A stretch of 64,000 nt of DNA from Prorocentrum cordatum (taxonomy: Eukaryota > Sar > Dinophyceae > Prorocentrales > Prorocentraceae), in assembly GCA_963575745.1 (NCBI GenBank), contig CAUYUJ010000749.1, forward strand, positions 45,842 through 109,841, written 5' to 3'. The position numbers and the translations under genes were made by a program. The notes beneath the pieces were generated by a model. That model saw only the letters and a program-made list of their open reading frames with translations. It had not been told where the DNA came from and made no database searches. Shown here piece after piece: positions 9,736 through 18,493 of this stretch (position 1 is its first letter; every line of letters begins with the position of its first letter).

Positions 9736-10620
9736 GCCGATTCTCTTCCATCCATCTCCTCCTCCTCCTGATCCATCTCCAGGTTCTCATCCACCTCCCC
9801 GCCCTTAAGGCCCTTATCCTCGAGCATATCCTTATCCTCGAGCAGCTCTGCCACCCCCACCCCCCACCCCCCACCCCCACCACCCCCGGGAATTATCTCG
9901 CTCCCACCCCCATCCCCCCCCCCCGATACATCTCCAAGAGGATATCGAACACTCCGAAACGTTCCATCGAAAAGATGTCCTGGTGATCTTTTCTAGTCCG
10001 TGCGCCCCCTCCCTGATCTCTGATTTCCCCCTCCGGCCCGAAGGACACGCTCCAGACGCCTCCGAAGGTGCGCAAGTCCGTCAAGGAAGCCGAGAAGTTA
10101 TTCAAATGCTTGGAGGCGACCCGCGGCCAGCCTCCTTCCTCCCCCTATTCCTCCTCCTCCTCCTCCTCCTCCTCCTCCTCCTCCCCCTCCTCATCCTTCT
10201 CCTCCTCCTTCTCCTCATCCTTCTCCTCCTCCTCCTCCTCCTCCTCCTCCTCCCCCCTCCTCCTCCTCCTCATCCTCCTCGTCCTCATTATCTGTCTAGT
10301 CGGGATCTGGCGGCCACGAGGGGGAAGAGGCATGAGGAGCGGCAGGGGGATTCTCCTCACTTCTTCCTCTGCCCACCCTCCACCATGCATCCTCCTTTAA
10401 GGTGTGCTCTCCATCGCTCTCCTACCCCGTGGTATCATCAACTCCTCACCCCTCCTGAGCTCGAGGTCCCAACTCGTCCCCCCACGTCCTCCTCCGCCCT
10501 CCTCCGTGATCCCCCATCCCTCCTACTCTTCGCCTTCTTGCTCCCACTCCTCGACCCCCCGCCCGCCCCATTTCTGCAATTCTTGCAAGCTCGCACTTCC
10601 GTGCGTAACCATTCGTCTCA
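9736..10620. repeat. Pyrimidine-rich probable intron with CCT microsatellite
   Basis: CCT tract at about 10136-10285 plus C-rich stretches at 9851-9925 (CCACCCCCCACCCC). Pyrimidines are on the same strand as gene 1 coding. No exon recognised. Confidence 0.5.
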
Positions 10621-10626
10621 AGACTC

Positions 10627-11031
10627 TTGGGATCGGACCTGCCGCGGGGAGGCAGGCTCGCGATGGCCGCTTGCGAGCGGCGGGTTTTAGTTCGAGAGCT
10701 GACGCGATGCTGGGCGTACCACATCAAGTTGGCCGATGAGCTTGATTATTGCGGCGACGAGGAGGTCATGACCGCGAAGGTCAAGAAGTCCTTCCTCGTT
10801 CGGTACAGGGACCTCCTGACGGAGACGCGGCAGATCGCGAAGTCTGTGGATAAGACTGTCGCTCAGGAGGCCCTCGTCGGAGTGGCGACGCGCAACGAAG
10901 CTGCGTGGCACCTGGCTGCAGGGAAAAAGCAGTGGTCGATCTTCACTGCGCGGCAGCTCAGGGCGATGTTGAGGCACGTGTCCCAGGCTGTCATCAAGAC
11001 TCCCAGGGATGAAAATTTAGTTACCTCATAA
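10627..11031 (+). CDS. Gene 1 internal exon, helical hypothetical
   Basis: An open frame with strongly protein-like content: LTRCWAYHIKLADELDYC, GDEEVMTAKVKKSFLVRYR, DLLTETRQIAKSVDK, NEAAWHLAAGKKQWSIF and TARQLRAMLRHVSQA. Alternating hydrophobic and charged residues suggest a helical bundle. No catalytic motif is recognised. It follows a pyrimidine-rich intron-like stretch and precedes another coding block on the same strand, so it is taken as an exon. The last residues before the stop (DENLVTS) are probably already intron. Function unknown. Confidence 0.5.
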   Translation: MGSDLPRGGRLAMAACERRVLVRELTRCWAYHIKLADELDYCGDEEVMTAKVKKSFLVRYRDLLTETRQIAKSVDKTVAQEALVGVATRNEAAWHLAAGKKQWSIFTARQLRAMLRHVSQAVIKTPRDENLVTS

Positions 11032-11045
11032 GAAGATAGGCCCTT

Positions 11046-11430
11046 GTGGGCCGCCAGGTGTCACGCATCTTTGCTTCGCAAATCGCCAGGAGAGTTGCTT
11101 GGGCCAGTCCTTTCGCGAGCGACGAGGGCGAGCCAGACATGGTCGACGAGGGCGCAGGTGATGAGGGGACTGGCGAGCGCCCCGAGCCTGTCGCGCTCAA
11201 GAGGCCCGCGGCCGCGCCCGCCAGCGCGGAGATGGCGGCTCTAGCAGGCTCATCTGGCAAGCGGCGCCGCGGCAGCGCCATGCAGCTCAAGGTCATCGAG
11301 GTTCGGGACGGGTGGAACTTCGGGTGGACTCCAACGATGATGGCACTGCGTCCTAATACCCACTCCTTTTCAGCAGTTATGAGGCTTGCGTCGGCGATCT
11401 GGTTTCCAGGGGATTGGTGGCGCGTCTCTT
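11046..11430 (+). CDS. Gene 1 internal exon with NLS-like basic cluster
   Basis: The frame encodes ASDEGEPDMVDEGAGDEG (acidic), then ALKRPAAAPASAEMAALAG and SSGKRRRGSAMQLKVIEV. The KRPAAA and GKRRRG basic clusters resemble a bipartite nuclear localisation signal. It ends near DGWNFGWTPTMM, after which composition changes and a perfect-core palindrome (11434-11507) begins. No enzymatic domain. Exon limits uncertain. Confidence 0.45.
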
Positions 11431-11433
11431 TCA

Positions 11434-11507
11434 GATCGACTGGGATGAAACTCCAACGCAAAATCCAATGCATTGTAAAATGCGTTGGAATTTCGTCTCA
11501 GTCGATC
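11434..11507. repeat. 74-bp foldback inside gene 1 intron
   Basis: The left arm GATCGACTGGGATGAAACTC plus CAACGCA and the right arm read inversely (GATCGACTGAGACGAAATTC plus CAACGCA) are inverted repeats of about 36 bases around CCAATGCATTG. It can form a long hairpin. A related CCAATGCATTGG palindrome occurs at about 17325-17344. Confidence 0.7.
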
Positions 11508-11579
11508 TTGAGGCGACGCCGCGCTAGCCCCAAGGATCACAGTTCGCCAACGCCCGAGCTTTGATGGAGTTTACCCGCA

Positions 11580-11745
11580 GTTCGCCCTGTCCAGGCAGCC
11601 TGGAGATGCCGCGTGGACGCCGGCGCCCAGATTCCCGAGCACGCCAGGGGGGAGAAGGTGGATGGCAAGGAGACGCTGGTGGCGACTTGGCCCGACGGAG
11701 TACCATGGGAAGTTCCAGGGACCTCTCCCGCTGATGTCGGCGACG
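11580..11745 (+). CDS. Possible gene 1 exon
   Basis: The frame gives GAQIPEHARGEKVDGKETL and VATWPDGVPWEVPGTSPAD, which reads like protein, before running into an A-rich spacer (about 11750-11815: AAGAAAAAAAAAG). A neighbouring frame also reads plausibly (YPQFALSRQPGDAAWTP), so frame and boundaries are not settled. Confidence 0.3.
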
Positions 11746-11818
11746 AGATAAAGAAAAAAAAAGAAATAAAAAGAAAAAAGGAAGATAAAACATAACAAGA
11801 AAAAAACATCAAGTAAAA

Positions 11819-12654
11819 ACGAGAAGCCAGGCAACGGCCTCTGGGAGGGGCTCAACGACAACAAGGTGGTGAGGGTCGCGATGGTGAACCACAAGTCGAA
11901 GGGCTCGTGGATCCAGACGAGGGAGGGGTCCAGGCAGCTCATGCAATTGTGTGGGTACGACAAGAAAGATCTGGAGTCCGCGCAGAAGTTGATGATCGAC
12001 CTTGCGACGCGCTACTGCGCCAAGGAGCTCGACAAGCCGAGAATGGAGGTTCTCAAACTTGAGTGGGTCGCCCTGCACAACAACAAGAACACAAAGAAAG
12101 ACAAGGGCAAGGTGAAGGACCCGGTGGAGGAGTCTGATGGTGAGCCGTTGCTGAAGCCGAAGGCCAAAGCCAAAGGCAAGGCCAACGCCAAGGGCAAGGC
12201 CAAAGCAGCGGCGAAGGACAACGCCAAGGTTGAGGACGACGGCAGCGATGGCAGCGACCACATGTATGGCAGCGAGGCGGCCAGCGACGCCGACAGCGAG
12301 GGCACGAAGAGCGAGGCCGACCTCCTCGAGGATGGCGCAGACGAGAAGGCGGAGGACGACAGCCCAGAGCCGCGCGCGATCTCTCAGGACACCGAGCCCA
12401 AGGCCGAGCCGAAGAAGGCCCCTGCCACGAAGCCGCTGCAGTCGCATCCGGTCGCGGAGCCCAAGGCGCCCCCTGATGCGCCGAGTCCGAGATCGGCTGC
12501 CATCCTCGAGCCGATGTCTGCGCCGAAGAAGGCCGATGACAAGACCTTCGTTGAGGTGCGCGCGCGTTCTTCTCCGCCCAAGCAGGTGCGCAGCACGAGC
12601 TCATGGAAAGCAGGCAGCCTGCCGACCATCGAGGAGGACTGGATGGAATGGTGA
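11819..12654 (+). CDS. Gene 1 terminal exon: helical block plus Lys/Ala/Glu-rich tail
   Basis: Open from GAGAAGCCAGG. The frame encodes GLWEGLNDNKVVRVAMVNH, KSKGSWIQTREGSRQLMQLC and GYDKKDLESAQKLMIDLATR as a folded-looking block. A lysine-rich repeat (KAKAKGKANAKGKAKAAAK) and a long acidic/proline-rich disordered tail follow, ending PTIEEDWMEW and TGA. The tail composition suggests a nuclear or nucleic-acid-associated protein, which is inference only. The stop looks genuine because the downstream sequence changes to a 35-bp tandem repeat. Confidence 0.55.
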
Positions 12655-12655
12655 A

Positions 12656-12770
12656 CATCTTCGAGGTCGGCAGCCTTCAGCATCTTCGGGGTCGGCAGGC
12701 TGGGGCGTGCCGAACAGCTTCAACGTCTTCGAGGTCGGCTGCCTGGAGCGTGCCGACTGCGCGTGCCCGC
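12656..12770. repeat. Short tandem repeat, about 35-bp unit
   Basis: The phrase TTCGAGGTCGGCAGCCTTCA and variants (TTCGGGGTCGGCAGGCT, TTCGAGGTCGGCTGCCTGG) occurs three times just after the gene 1 stop, possibly in its 3' untranslated region. Confidence 0.65.
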
Positions 12771-12983
12771 GACGAGCTAGACTCTGGGCGGCGCAACGCT
12801 TTGGAAGCAAACATTCCCACCATCGTCCTTCCTCCATGCTCCATCCTGGCGTCCTCTCTCGTCCTCCGTCCTGTCCTTCATCCTCCTCCTCCGTCAGTGC
12901 CCACCTCCCCATCAGAAAGCATGCGAGCGTCAGCAGGGTGAGGGATGACACAAGGACAGGAGCTGGAATGGTAGAGGGTTGGG

Positions 12984-13118
12984 ATGGGCAAAGGAGGAGG
13001 AGGAGGAGGAGGAGGAGGAGGAGGAGGAGGAGGAGGAGGAGGAATAGGAGGATGGGAGGACACCAGGGGGGGGGGGGGAAGGAGGAGGAGGAACAGGAGG
13101 AGGAGGAGGAGGAGGAGA
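12984..13118. repeat. GGA microsatellite
   Basis: GGA tract with a G12 run at about 13067, between gene 1 and gene 2. Confidence 0.95.
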
Positions 13119-13424
13119 AGAGGACTCGACTCGAAAGGCGAGTTCGCAATTCAAGCAAAATCGGTGGGAGAGGGAGCAGACTCGCGCGAAGGTTCTTCGA
13201 AGCATGTCGCCCTTGCTCTGAGCCGCCGAAAACATCTAATCATAACTCTCTCGAGGAACCTCGAGGCCTGGCAAAGCCTTCCCCTCCCCCCTCCCCCCGA
13301 AAGCCAGGGCCCCTTGGAGAGTCTGGCCCAGGCGGGCCGGGAGGGTCGAGGAAGGTTCGGGATCTCTGCCAGTCGCCGACCTGCCCCCTTCGAGAATCAC
13401 CTTCTCCCATCGCGCGCTGCGCAG

Positions 13425-13542
13425 GCGACGATCCAGGGCGTCATCGAGTCGAAGCTGACTGGCGTCGACGAGATCGCCATCGACAATGCAATGCGGAACG
13501 TTTACAAGTCGCAGGAGGTGGCCAGCTTAATGGCCGAGAAAG
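13425..13542 (+). CDS. Gene 2 exon a (first recognised)
   Basis: After the acceptor CTGCGCAG the frame reads ATIQGVIESKLTGVDEIAID, NAMRNVYKSQ and EVASLMAEK, a compact helical sequence. It ends in phase 1 before the donor GTTGGT. Joining to 14479 gives MAEKEYKFWESIKK without a break, which supports both splice sites. Upstream exons are likely but were not identified. Confidence 0.6.
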
Positions 13543-13812
13543 GTTGGTTACTTCAGCGAAACAGCCTCCTCCTCCTCCTCCTGCTCCTGCTCCTCCTCCT
13601 CCTGCTCCTCCTCCCCCTGCTCCTCCTCCTCCTGCTCCTCAGTATCCTTTTCCGAAGGGGTTATTCAGTTGTCTGTCGTGCTTCTCCCATCTCCTCATCC
13701 CTCTCTCCCTCGCCCACCCTCCCTCTCTAGATTGCCCTCCCCCTTCCTCCCCCACTACCTCCCTTTCTGATCCTTCCATCCCTCGCTCTCTCGTTATCCC
13801 TCTCTCTATATA

Positions 13813-13853
<41 letters not shown>

Positions 13854-13967
13854 CTCTCCTCTCTTTCCTTTCTCTCTCCTCTCTCTTCTCTTTATCCTCT
13901 CTCTTCTCTCTCTCTCTCCTCTCTCTCCTCTCTCTCCCCTCTCTCCTCTCTCTCTTCTTTATCCTCT

Positions 13968-14037
<70 letters not shown>

Positions 14038-14478
14038 CTTCCCCCCTCCTTTAAGGCGCCGCAGCCCCACCCCCCATCGCCCTTCCTCCTCCACGCGTGT
14101 CCACACCTCGCTCGCTTCACCCTGCAAGCTACGCCACCTCTCTCAACCATCTCGATGCTAGGATCTGAAACGCAATCCTTCGGGATATCCTGGGGGCCTG
14201 GCTCCTGGGTCTGCCCAGGGGCCTGTAAGCTCGGGGTACCTGGGGTGCCCGATTTGGCCTCGGGGAATCCTCGAGCCCTGGGTCGGGAAAAGATGCTTCG
14301 TAGGTCATCCGGACCTGTCGTCATCGATGAGCGCTTTGATGTCAGACGTCGACGTGGACGGGCACTTGAAACATCCTCAGAAGTGGGGCTTGATGACCGA
14401 GCCACCTGCAACCGATGCGCAGCAAGCTTCTTCTTCTGATCAGAGTGCTGGTCGCAATTTGGGGGTCGGTTTCGGAAG
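13543..14478 (+). other. Gene 2 intron 1 (GT-AG) with CCT and CT microsatellites
   Basis: 936 bases from GTTGGT to CGGAAG. It contains a CTC/CTG tract at 13563-13640 and a CT tract at about 13795-14037. Pyrimidines are on the coding strand. The Leu/Ser frame and the Arg/Glu frame opposite are repeat translations. Confidence 0.6.
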
Positions 14479-14691
14479 AGTACAAGTTCTGGGAGTCGAT
14501 CAAGAAGAACAATTGGCATGCCCCCACTAATGGGGCTGAGAATGCATCCATCGCTGGACGATGGCAGAGAGCCTGCGAAGCCGACCCCGACATGAAATCG
14601 CGCTACGACAAGATCACTGGGGTCGGCAGGAATCGCAAAAAAACAAGAGTTTCGGAAGGAGTGGGCGCAGAAGAAGTTTGCTGCGATCGAG
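14479..14691 (+). CDS. Gene 2 exon b, conserved-looking block with one-base frame break
   Basis: Reads EYKFWESIKKNNWHAPTNG, AENASIAGRWQRACEADPDM and KSRYDKITGVGRNRKK, then needs one fewer A in the run at about 14636-14643 to continue QEFRKEWAQKKFAAIE. The run has seven A where six keep the frame, so this is either a sequencing error or a true frameshift. The exon ends at GAG with a GA donor (GATCCA) in phase 0. From memory, EFR-WA-KK blocks belong to a large dinoflagellate family of unknown function. Confidence 0.6.
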
Positions 14692-14825
14692 GATCCAGGG
14701 TCCAACCTAAAACGATGAATGCTGACCCACCCTCACCACTTCTCCCCGCTCCTTCTGTTCCTCCTCTTCCCCCTACCCCCTTACTGTCTCATCAACTCCC
14801 CTTTTCTGACTCGCTCCTTTCTGAG
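14692..14825 (+). other. Gene 2 intron 2, GA-AG
   Basis: 134 bases from GATCCAGG to TTTCTGAG, pyrimidine-rich in its 3' half. The GT at 14700 would give the wrong phase, while GA at 14692 joins AAIE to EKAKMTV in phase. GA donors are a known peculiarity of dinoflagellates. Confidence 0.5.
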
Positions 14826-14939
14826 GAGAAGGCGAAAATGACCGTGACGGAGGCCAGGACGGATTTCGTCAAGGGGATCTACCGCCCCCTCGGCCGCGTG
14901 GCGGTCGAGGAGGGCGGAGGGAAGCTGGGCTGGCTTCAA
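14826..14939 (+). CDS. Gene 2 exon c
   Basis: Exactly 38 codons, phase 0 at both ends: EKAKMTVTEARTDFVKGI, YRPLGRVAVEEGGGKLGWLQ. It is followed directly by GCTCCT, a GC donor. No GT is present at this border. Joining to 15480 gives GWLQACRYFSKCMQ. Confidence 0.6.
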
Positions 14940-15479
14940 GCTCCTTGGGGGGGGGGTCGAATTTGACCGCGATTCGATTATTCCTCCTCCTCCGCCTCCC
15001 TCCTCCTCCTCCACCTCCCCCTCCTCCCCCTCCTCCTCCTCCTCCTCCTCCTCCTCCTCCTCCTCCTCCTCTTCCTCCTCCTCCTCCTCCTCCTCACTCC
15101 TTCTCCCTCTCCTCCTCCTCGTTTGCCTGCCCGTCCTCCTCCTCCTCCCCCTCCTTCTCCTCCCTCGTCCATGTCTTCGTCTTCTGGAGAAATGGCGCAT
15201 CTGGTTTCTGGCGCGATTTTGGGCACCACGTGTAATCGGCAGGGGGATATGGTAGGCCTTGGGGGTCTTGAAAATAACGAGCCCGTTGGTCGAACCGCCG
15301 ACCCGACTTCGGGCGCCAGGGGCGCTGTCTCGAGGATGCGCCTCGGAGGAAGAAGGACGTAGAGAATGAGGTTGGAGGGGCGGCGAGGAGAGGGAAGGAC
15401 TGGGGAGAGGCGTGAGGCTGGGAGCACGAGTCAGATTAAGGATGATGGGGGGGGTCCCAAAGTGTGGGCCCAAGCCCAG
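14940..15479 (+). other. Gene 2 intron 3, GC-AG, with CCT microsatellite
   Basis: 540 bases from GCTCCT to AGCCCAG with a CCT tract at about 14978-15170. Frames at about 15225-15360 are not obviously coding. Confidence 0.5.
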
Positions 15480-15587
15480 GCTTGCCGCTACTTCAGCAAG
15501 TGCATGCAGATGGGGCCGCCCTGGATCGTATATTGCCCGATGACATCATGCTTGCGGTGCCTGTACTTGGAGACCGCGCCCCGCTCG
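15480..15587 (+). CDS. Gene 2 exon d
   Basis: Reads ACRYFSKCMQMGPPWIVYC and PMTSCLRCLYLETAPRS in phase 0 after CAG, ending before GTTTGC. The A-YF-KC-QMG-PW-YCPMT pattern is striking and resembles blocks in dinoflagellate multicopy proteins (recollection). Function unknown. Confidence 0.55.
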
Positions 15588-15823
15588 GTTTGCCTCGTTG
15601 ATCGAAGCTCGATCTTTGCTGATTGCGACGGCAGGCGACGCGATTTCGGTCTACGTCCCCAGGGTGTGTCCTACCTCTCCTCCTCCTCCTCCTGCTGCAC
15701 CTCCCCCTCCTCCACCTCTTCCTTCCTCCTCCCTCCTCCTCGTCGTCGTCCTCCTCCTCCTCCGATTGCTTCGAAGATCACGAGATCAATCGATCGATCG
15801 GAAGGGGGCGCGATGCAGCCGAG
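15588..15823 (+). other. Gene 2 intron 4, probable GT-AG, with CCT microsatellite
   Basis: The donor GTTTGC and an acceptor in GCAGCCGAG keep phase 0; an alternative GC donor at 15583 with acceptor at 15818 also keeps frame. CCT tract at about 15673-15765. Confidence 0.45.
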
Positions 15824-15904
15824 GGTCTCACGAACACCTTCACGACGGCCTGGACCCTGCACAAAGAGTGGTCGAACAACCCGCGCGCCGTCCTGGACAA
15901 GAAG
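15824..15904 (+). CDS. Gene 2 exon e
   Basis: 27 codons: GLTNTFTTAWTLHKEWSNN and PRAVLDKK, ending at the donor GTTGAG in phase 0. Joining to 16256 gives VLDKKELEADAAADGEGK with no frame change. Confidence 0.55.
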
Positions 15905-16255
15905 GTTGAGGACACACCCACGGACTGCTCAACCCCTCCCAAACCTTTTCCTTCCGTCTCCCCCCCTCTCCTCCCGCTCCTCGCCTCTCCCCTCCTTTGC
16001 TCCTCCCCGCCGTCCCCATCCGCCTCCCCCTCTCCCATCTCCTCCTCCTCCTCCTCCTCCTCCTCCTCCTCTTCTTCCTGCCCCCCTCCCTCCTGGCGTC
16101 TCTCCTCATCTCTCTCCTCATGCTGCTGCTGCTGCTGCTGCTGCTCCTCCTCATCCTCTTTTCGACCATCCTCACCTTCCCACGTTCGATGATATTCCTG
16201 CTCCTCCTCATCGTGCACCCCCATCCGGAACCATTTTTTTTTTGCCAACCCCGAG
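15905..16255 (+). other. Gene 2 intron 5, GT-AG, with CCT, CTG and poly-T tracts
   Basis: 351 bases from GTTGAG to CCCCGAG. It holds CCT (16036-16070), a CTG run (16120-16143) and T10 near the acceptor, a plausible polypyrimidine tract. Confidence 0.55.
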
Positions 16256-16984
16256 GAGCTGGAGGCGGACGCGGCGGCTGACGGAGAGGGCAAGAGGAGG
16301 AGGCTTACGAGCAAGCAGCCCTCCGACCCCCCGCCCGTGGGCCAGGCCGCCAGCACGGGCCAGGTCGCCGCCGCGGGCCCAGGCGAGGCAGCCACCACAG
16401 GCAAGGCCGCTGCCACAGGCCAAGCCGCCACCGCGGGCAAGCCCGCTGCCACAGGCCAAGCCGCCACCGAGGGGAAGCCAGCCGCCGACGCTGCCAAGCA
16501 CCTCGACGAGACGCCTGCTCAGAAGAAGTCGAGGCTGGCCAAGGAAAAAAAGGAGTCGGCTGCACAGGAACGCTTGGCCATGGAAACGAAGGAAGCCAAA
16601 GATAAGGCGAAGCACGACATCATCACAGCACGGAAATGTTACCAGCGCTATTTGAGTTTGACATCCAGCGCCAGCCTCCAGCAGACAAACATGGAGAAGC
16701 GGGCAGAATGGGCGTGGGCCAAGACCGACCCAGAGACGCCGACGATGCAAGCGAAGTTGGAGGCCGTCATGGCCATCATCAACTCGAGCGACCTACTTCC
16801 GAAGATCATGGCGGCGGAGTTTCCCAAGCTCAAGTCGGTCTTGGGCACGCAGTATCTCAAGGGCATTGCTGAGCTCGTGATGCTGAACCCGAAGCTCGAC
16901 GGCCTCGCGCAGTCCTGCAAGATTTTAATGAACCTCCACGAGGTCAGGGCGATGAACCAGGCTGAGATTAAGCAGGAGGCGTAG
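16256..16984 (+). CDS. Gene 2 terminal exon
   Basis: Opens ELEADAAADGEGKRRRLTSK with an NLS-like GKRRRL, then an Ala/Thr/Gly repeat (TGKAAATGQAATAGK), then a charged coiled-coil-like stretch (KKSRLAKEKKESAAQERLAM) and a hydrophobic helical domain (KRAEWAWAKTDPETP, AVMAIINSSDLLPKIMA, FPKLKSVLGTQYLKGIA). It ends with LHEVRAMNQAEIKQEA and TAG at 16982. The spliced product of exons a-f is about 450 residues. No catalytic motif. Taken as a dinoflagellate family of unknown function. Confidence 0.65.
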   Translation, partial: ELEADAAADGEGKRRRLTSKQPSDPPPVGQAASTGQVAAAGPGEAATTGKAAATGQAATAGKPAATGQAATEGKPAADAAKHLDETPAQKKSRLAKEKKESAAQERLAMETKEAKDKAKHDIITARKCYQRYLSLTSSASLQQTNMEKRAEWAWAKTDPETPTMQAKLEAVMAIINSSDLLPKIMAAEFPKLKSVLGTQYLKGIAELVMLNPKLDGLAQSCKILMNLHEVRAMNQAEIKQEA

Positions 16985-18460
16985 ATTCTGACGTTCAGGG
17001 GCAGAGTCAGGTGCTAGCTGCTAGCTTCTGACTGGGGTGTCATGTGCTTCGCACATGAATGCATCGGCTGATGAGCAGCCTGGGTCTCACCGAGAATTTT
17101 GTCTCTCGCCAGTGGCTTGAATTCTCGGTTTCAATTGCAACTTCTGAATGTTGCAGCTCGTGGGATGTTGAATCCGTGGGGCGAGTTTTGCAGCAGGCCC
17201 ACATCGAGCTTGTGCCCTCCATCCTTGAAGGATTGCGACCCTGGGCACCCCAAAAAACAAAGCTCGCTGAGGAAAAACACCCCTGACCCTCGAAAATATT
17301 GCGGTGGAATTTGCGGTGGAATTTGGATTTTCCAATGCATTGGAAAACAGTGGTTTTGAGCGAATGTATCAGGCGAAATGCGATGGAAAATGGTTTCCAT
17401 CGCAAATTCCATTGCGTTGGAGTTTGCGGTGGAATTTGGGGCGACCGGGTCAGGGCAGAATTTTGGGCGACCAGGTCAGGTCAGATGGAAAATCGTTCCC
17501 AGACGACGTGGGTAGACGATAGGTTTCGGATATGTAGATCGGTCGGAGGGCACGCAAGCCGGCCCGAAGCGATGGGTGATCGCAGGGTCTCTCGAGCTGT
17601 CTTTTTCACTGGCTCAGGCCAGATAGTCGCCCGTCGGCTCAGCTGCGCTGGGCGCCATGCCTTCTTGGCCCAGGCAGAGCTCGCGCCCGCGGCTGCCTAG
17701 CTCTGAGGAGGGGGGAGGAGGATGAGAACGAGGAGGGGGGGGGGGGGGATAAGGACTGCATCTCCTGGCGCTCGAGCGTTGGCTGTGCAACAGAGCGTGG
17801 CGTTTCTCGGATCCGTGGTGGCCCATGGCCCCTGTGGATGTGTGAGTTGACGTAGTTGATCTTCTTTTTGGCGCGAACCTTCGTCGCCCCCTCTCGAGCA
17901 AGACGGGCAGGTTGGCTTCGGAGGGGCTTGGAAGAGCTAAACAGGTCACAAGCTCGATCAGACGTACTGCTGACGAGCCTTTCGAGCATTCTCTCGAGAA
18001 CTGATGCGTGGTCGAGCTGCCCCCCCAACCCCATGTCTCCTTTCCTCACTCCTGAGTGTGCATCGTTCTCTGCGCATTCAACCCTAACCTTCGCCTGCTT
18101 TCTGCCCCGTCCCCATCTTGTCATCCGCCCACCCCTGCCCCCCTCACTTGCCGCGTCATTTGGGGGGGAGGGGAGGGGGTCGGCGGATGTATCCACGTGG
18201 CAGTTAGCCGCATGCATAATGGGGCCTCGCGATGGCACCCTTGCCCCGTAGTCGTGCTCGAAACAGATCTGGTCGGGGCCTCCCCTTCGGCCATTTGCGA
18301 CCGAGGCAAGGGGGGGGGGGGATGAACGCCAGCCTTTGGAGGGGGGAGGAGGAGGAGGGAGAGGAGGAGGTGGGGGGGGGAAGGGGGAGGAGGGTCGCAA
18401 TGATATGAGTTGAAGATCTTAGGATGAGGCGATGATTTTAACTGCGATGAGAATTGTATC
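16985..18460. other. Intergenic, small palindromes, no gene recognised
   Basis: Contains TTTTCCAATGCATTGGAAAA, a perfect 20-base palindrome at about 17323-17342, and repeated GCGGTGGAATTTG words at 17303-17330 and 17424-17440. G- and GGA-rich stretches lie at 17708-17750 and 18309-18395. Frames show no recognisable domain. Confidence 0.4.
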
Positions 18461-18493
18461 GTAAATCGCCTGTTTGGCTCAGCGTGGTCACGG

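Noticed and set aside
12230-14161. Plus-strand open frame of 643 codons
   Set aside because: Shadow of the gene 1 terminal exon followed by GGA and CT microsatellites.
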